From CAZQAA01 sp964591255 (lineage in GTDB: Bacteria; Desulfobacterota; DSM-4660; Desulfatiglandales; Desulfatiglandaceae): a stretch of 8,733 bases of DNA. The position numbers were made by a program, and so were the translations under genes. Location of the stretch: positions 1 to 8,733 of the forward strand of contig CAZQAA010000156.1 of NCBI GenBank assembly GCA_964591255.1. The letters are read 5' to 3'. The notes under the pieces are model-generated. The model made no database searches. It was not told where the DNA came from and saw nothing but the letters and a program-made list of their open reading frames with translations. Of this stretch, positions 7,085 to 8,733 are shown one piece after another (position 1 is the stretch's first letter; each line of letters begins with the position of its first letter).

Positions 7085-8293
7085 TCAGAAGGTTCTCGTG
7101 CGCCGTGTATTTCTTTTTTGTATCAATATGTTTATTATGTCTATGCATATATTAATGCCCCGGGCAACGAGAGGAACAGGATCATCCCATGATGCTACTG
7201 AATGCAGTTTCCTGTATTTCATGCATCTCAATATTTCCCCCGCAGCAAGCTTCTTCCGTTTCAGGAGGATCAAACAGGAGGCGAGGTCAGCAAAGTCGTC
7301 TATCCATAAAATATTGTCAGGGAATTCAAGCGAATTCTTTATAGGATATCCGGCAGCATCAAGATATGCAATGTACTCAATATCCAGGCCGCATGCGGCT
7401 GCCAGTCTGTTTTGCAATGTTGTCCGGGCATTTATTTCTATCAGCTTGTATCTCCCGTCCCTGGGATCTTTTTTCAGTTCTGGTGCTGCCAAACCATGAT
7501 AGCCTATTGCCTTGAGTACCTTTATGCCCTCTTCCATTGCATCAGGCCTTGATATACTCCTGCAGAATGAACCGCTGCCGAAATCAGGCGGATATTGCCT
7601 TATTTTATCCCAACCACAGAATGCCAGAGGTTCTGCTTCCTTGTTGAAGTAGGTATAAAACTCATAAATGTCCCTTCCCGGAATTATTTCCTGTATCATC
7701 ACCTCAAAATTTTTCTTTTTAAGCCTCGAGGATGCGTGGTCAAGCTCCCTGGCAGAATTTATGAAAAAGCATTTCCTGTGGAACGATTCCTGGAATGGTA
7801 AGGAATAGGCCGGCTTAATAATATACGGGAAATTGATTTCCCTGCCCATTGATCTGAGTTCGCTGATATTTTCAGGAAAATAAGTAGATGCGTGAGGAAC
7901 TTTCAACTCGTCAAGAAGCCTGTAAAATTTTCTTTTGTTTACCAGTTTCAGGACAATCTCATGGTCCGGAACAGGGAGGTAATAGAACTGCTCCAACTCT
8001 TTTTTATGCTTTGAAAAAGTCAGCACTTCCCTGTCTCCGACGGGGATTATCATGATTTTCCTGGTGAGCTGTTTCCCAAAATCAAGCAGCATCCCTGTTA
8101 ACTCGGTTCCGGATTCACTTGACCCCCTGCATTTTAAGCGCTGACTGACATATCTGGAATATCGTGCTATAGAACCTCGTACAGTATCAAGGTATATTAC
8201 CCGTATACCGCGCCTTCCAAACCCCCTTACTATGCCCAGGCCATTGGCAGTAGTACCAGCGGTAACCATTACTCCTGTCAGATCTTCTGTCAC
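7085..8293 (-). CDS. ATP-grasp carboxylate-amine ligase-like protein
   Basis: A 402-residue cytoplasmic ATP-grasp enzyme of the kind annotated as carboxylate-amine or D-aspartate ligase-like, often found in cell-surface or peptide-conjugate gene sets. The N-terminal Rossmann-like pre-ATP domain starts GVMVTAGTTANGLGIVRGFG (about 7-26), with a YSRYV segment near 45-49. The ATP-binding strand is FPYIIKPAYS (about 155-164) and the hinge is MIQEIIPGRDIYEF (about 199-212). The metal-binding region is LKKDPRDGRYKLIEINAR (about 273-290), where the E and N of EIN are the expected Mg ligands. The substrate amine and acid are not known. The start is uncertain: a stop lies three codons upstream of the GTG at 8293, and this GTG has a poor ribosome site; an ATG at 8267-8269 (codon 9) follows an AGGAG, but very closely. 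Two 60-base rows counted inside the gene were about 42-43% GC, against about 48-52% in rows from mpl and the methyltransferase. Confidence 0.82.
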   Translation of the reverse strand: MTEDLTGVMVTAGTTANGLGIVRGFGRRGIRVIYLDTVRGSIARYSRYVSQRLKCRGSSESGTELTGMLLDFGKQLTRKIMIIPVGDREVLTFSKHKKELEQFYYLPVPDHEIVLKLVNKRKFYRLLDELKVPHASTYFPENISELRSMGREINFPYIIKPAYSLPFQESFHRKCFFINSARELDHASSRLKKKNFEVMIQEIIPGRDIYEFYTYFNKEAEPLAFCGWDKIRQYPPDFGSGSFCRSISRPDAMEEGIKVLKAIGYHGLAAPELKKDPRDGRYKLIEINARTTLQNRLAAACGLDIEYIAYLDAAGYPIKNSLEFPDNILWIDDFADLASCLILLKRKKLAAGEILRCMKYRKLHSVASWDDPVPLVARGINICIDIINILIQKRNTRRTRTF

Positions 8294-8329
8294 CTCAATC
8301 TATCCATCCTTTTCGGTTCTGAATCCCTC

Positions 8330-8344
8330 GATATCATGGATATC
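8330..8344. repeat. Small dyad GATATC-ATG-GATATC
   Basis: Two copies of the palindrome GATATC flank ATG, giving a 15-base element that reads as both an inverted and a direct repeat, 37 bases before the GTG start of the ATP-grasp gene. It could be an operator for the ATP-grasp and transporter pair, but no regulator is seen and such short dyads occur by chance. Confidence 0.25.
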
Positions 8345-8397
8345 TTCAATCATCAAGGTTTCCGTGAATATGCAGCCAAACGAAAAAAGGAAAACCC

Positions 8398-8429
8398 GTG
8401 CCAATCCACGCCCCCGCACGGGGGGCGAA
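8398..8429 (-). CRISPR. Solitary type I-C-like CRISPR repeat, slightly degenerate at its 3' end
   Basis: Read on the minus strand, this 32-base sequence begins TTCGCCCCCCGTGC and ends GGGGGCGTGGATTGGCAC. From memory, the type I-C repeat of Desulfovibrio and relatives begins GTCGCCCCCC and ends CGGGGGCGTGGATTGAAAC. By my alignment they differ at five positions: the first base, two in the loop, and two near the 3' end (GGCAC here, GAAAC in the consensus). The stem, CGCCCCC pairing with GGGGGCG (8421-8427 with 8409-8415) around a 5-base loop, is perfect. A change near the 3' end is common in the last, leader-distal repeat of an array. No second copy lies 30-40 bases away on the left, where the sequence is ordinary. 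It sits two bases from the type I-E-like repeat. Confidence 0.7.
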
Positions 8430-8431
8430 CC

Positions 8432-8460
8432 CGGATCATCCCCACGTGTGTGGGGAACAC
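8432..8460 (-). CRISPR. Solitary type I-E-like CRISPR repeat
   Basis: Read on the minus strand, this 29-base sequence begins GTGTTCCCCACACACG and ends TGGGGATGATCCG. This is the standard length and sequence form of type I-E repeats (GTGTTCCCC, stem, GGGGATGAWCCG). The stem CCCCAC/GTGGGG (8440-8445 with 8450-8455) with a 4-base loop is perfect. Type I-E arrays normally repeat every 61 bases, but no copy is found at that distance on either side. On the minus strand the sequence before it includes TATACT close to the repeat, which could be a promoter relic of a leader, though no good -35 box pairs with it. No cas gene is visible in this window. Confidence 0.82.
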
Positions 8461-8541
8461 CCAGTATAATGTGATAGAGGCTAATGTGTACCACAATATT
8501 TAGTTGCTCAAGTACAATAACCTGCCGGATATGCTATCCAG
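8461..8541. other. Gap between the CRISPR-like repeats and the RNase H-like gene
   Basis: Eighty-one AT-rich bases in the position a leader would take for the minus-strand repeats. They hold TATAAT on the plus strand (8464-8469), partly mirrored as TATACT on the minus strand, and a small hairpin GGATA-TGC-TATCC (8528-8540) just after the stop of the RNase H-like gene. That hairpin has no T-run and is too short to call a terminator. No repeat copy and no gene are seen. Confidence 0.3.
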
Positions 8542-8733
8542 TTACTTCCATGACAACCTGTGCTGAATTGGTGGCGCAATCTGACAGTTCATCAGGCAGT
8601 TTTCCATTATGCGGTTGTATGTTTTTATCAGTAACTCCTCAAGGCTGAGAACATCTTGGCGGTTGTAAGTCAACAGCAACTTGAGCGAGGAGATATCGGC
8701 CTGATATCTATATTGATACCACAAAATCACAGC
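8542..8733 (-). CDS. C-terminal tail of a predicted RNase H-fold nuclease (RNase_H_2/YprB-like), N-terminus beyond the window
   Basis: The frame is open to the right edge, so only about 63 C-terminal residues are present; the GTG near 8730 is not a true start. The readable part has a WYQYRYQADISSLKLLLT helix followed by YNRQDVLSLEELL. In RNase_H_2 (PF13482) proteins such as YprB and the TM0106-type RecB-like nucleases, the domain ends with a W-x-x-Y...L..LL-x-YN-R-x-D-V-x-x-L pattern, where this aspartate is the last metal-binding residue of the DEDD-type exonuclease site. The match is short but specific. The remaining roughly 25 residues (after YNRIMENCLM) look like a non-conserved tail. The protein would be a DNA or RNA exonuclease, perhaps with an upstream nuclease or helicase domain, but nothing of that is visible. 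Its nearest neighbours downstream are the two CRISPR-like repeats. Confidence 0.55.
   Translation of the reverse strand, partial: AVILWYQYRYQADISSLKLLLTYNRQDVLSLEELLIKTYNRIMENCLMNCQIAPPIQHRLSWK

Noticed and set aside
8332..8363. Possible second I-C repeat, because GATTGAA occurs on the minus strand near the expected array spacing
   Set aside because: Only the short GATTGAA matches; there is no GC-rich hairpin and the rest does not align with the repeat.
8398..8429. Rho-independent terminator formed by the GC-rich hairpin with a nearby T-run on the minus strand
   Set aside because: The T-run lies about 20 bases after the stem instead of directly following it, and the stem and flank match a CRISPR repeat better.
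8300..8494. Small minus-strand open frame encoding a GVPHTRGDDP peptide, and a plus-strand frame with SSPRVWGTP
   Set aside because: These peptides are the well-known translation of type I-E CRISPR repeats and are common false gene calls. The frame runs through both repeats and has no convincing ribosome site.

Overview
The window looks like a chromosomal segment of a Gram-negative bacterium that makes and recycles meso-diaminopimelate peptidoglycan. This rests on a class A penicillin-binding protein tail and a complete Mpl muropeptide ligase. Gene style and the type of CRISPR repeats seen would fit Desulfobacterota or a related deltaproteobacterial lineage, but that is inference, not proof. 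The eight protein-coding regions are closely packed, with no gap between genes longer than about 250 bases.

Layout. A plus-strand gene cut by the left edge (2-598) is the C-terminal part of a penicillin-binding protein transpeptidase. It converges on, and overlaps by 23 bases, a minus-strand three-gene run that reads leftward from about 4516: a DUF885 zinc-peptidase-like protein, an ATP-grasp-like ligase and a SAM-dependent methyltransferase. A 110-base divergent gap (4517-4626) separates that run from mpl on the plus strand (4627-6093). Mpl converges, with a 10-base gap, on a minus-strand pair: a second ATP-grasp ligase of a different family (7085-8293), then a ZnT9-like cation diffusion facilitator transporter (6104-7039). 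The right end (8542-8733, minus) is the C-terminal tail of what looks like an RNase H-fold nuclease of the RNase_H_2/YprB type.

The most unusual element is in the 248-base gap at 8294-8541. A 29-base sequence that reads as an intact type I-E CRISPR repeat (8432-8460) lies two bases from a 32-base sequence closely resembling the type I-C repeat (8398-8429). Both have the same orientation and there is no spacer between them. No other repeat copy lies at array spacing on either side, and no cas gene is visible in the window. It therefore looks like a relic or fusion of two CRISPR arrays, or a deliberate solitary repeat pair.

Functional themes. Cell-wall assembly and recycling (PBP, Mpl) and ATP-dependent carboxylate-amine ligation (Mpl and two ATP-grasp proteins) dominate. 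The peptidase, ATP-grasp and methyltransferase genes are probably co-transcribed and could act on one small peptide-like or amino-acid conjugate, but no substrate can be read from the sequence. I did not find a clear new multi-gene system. The CRISPR repeat junction and the three-gene operon are the best leads.
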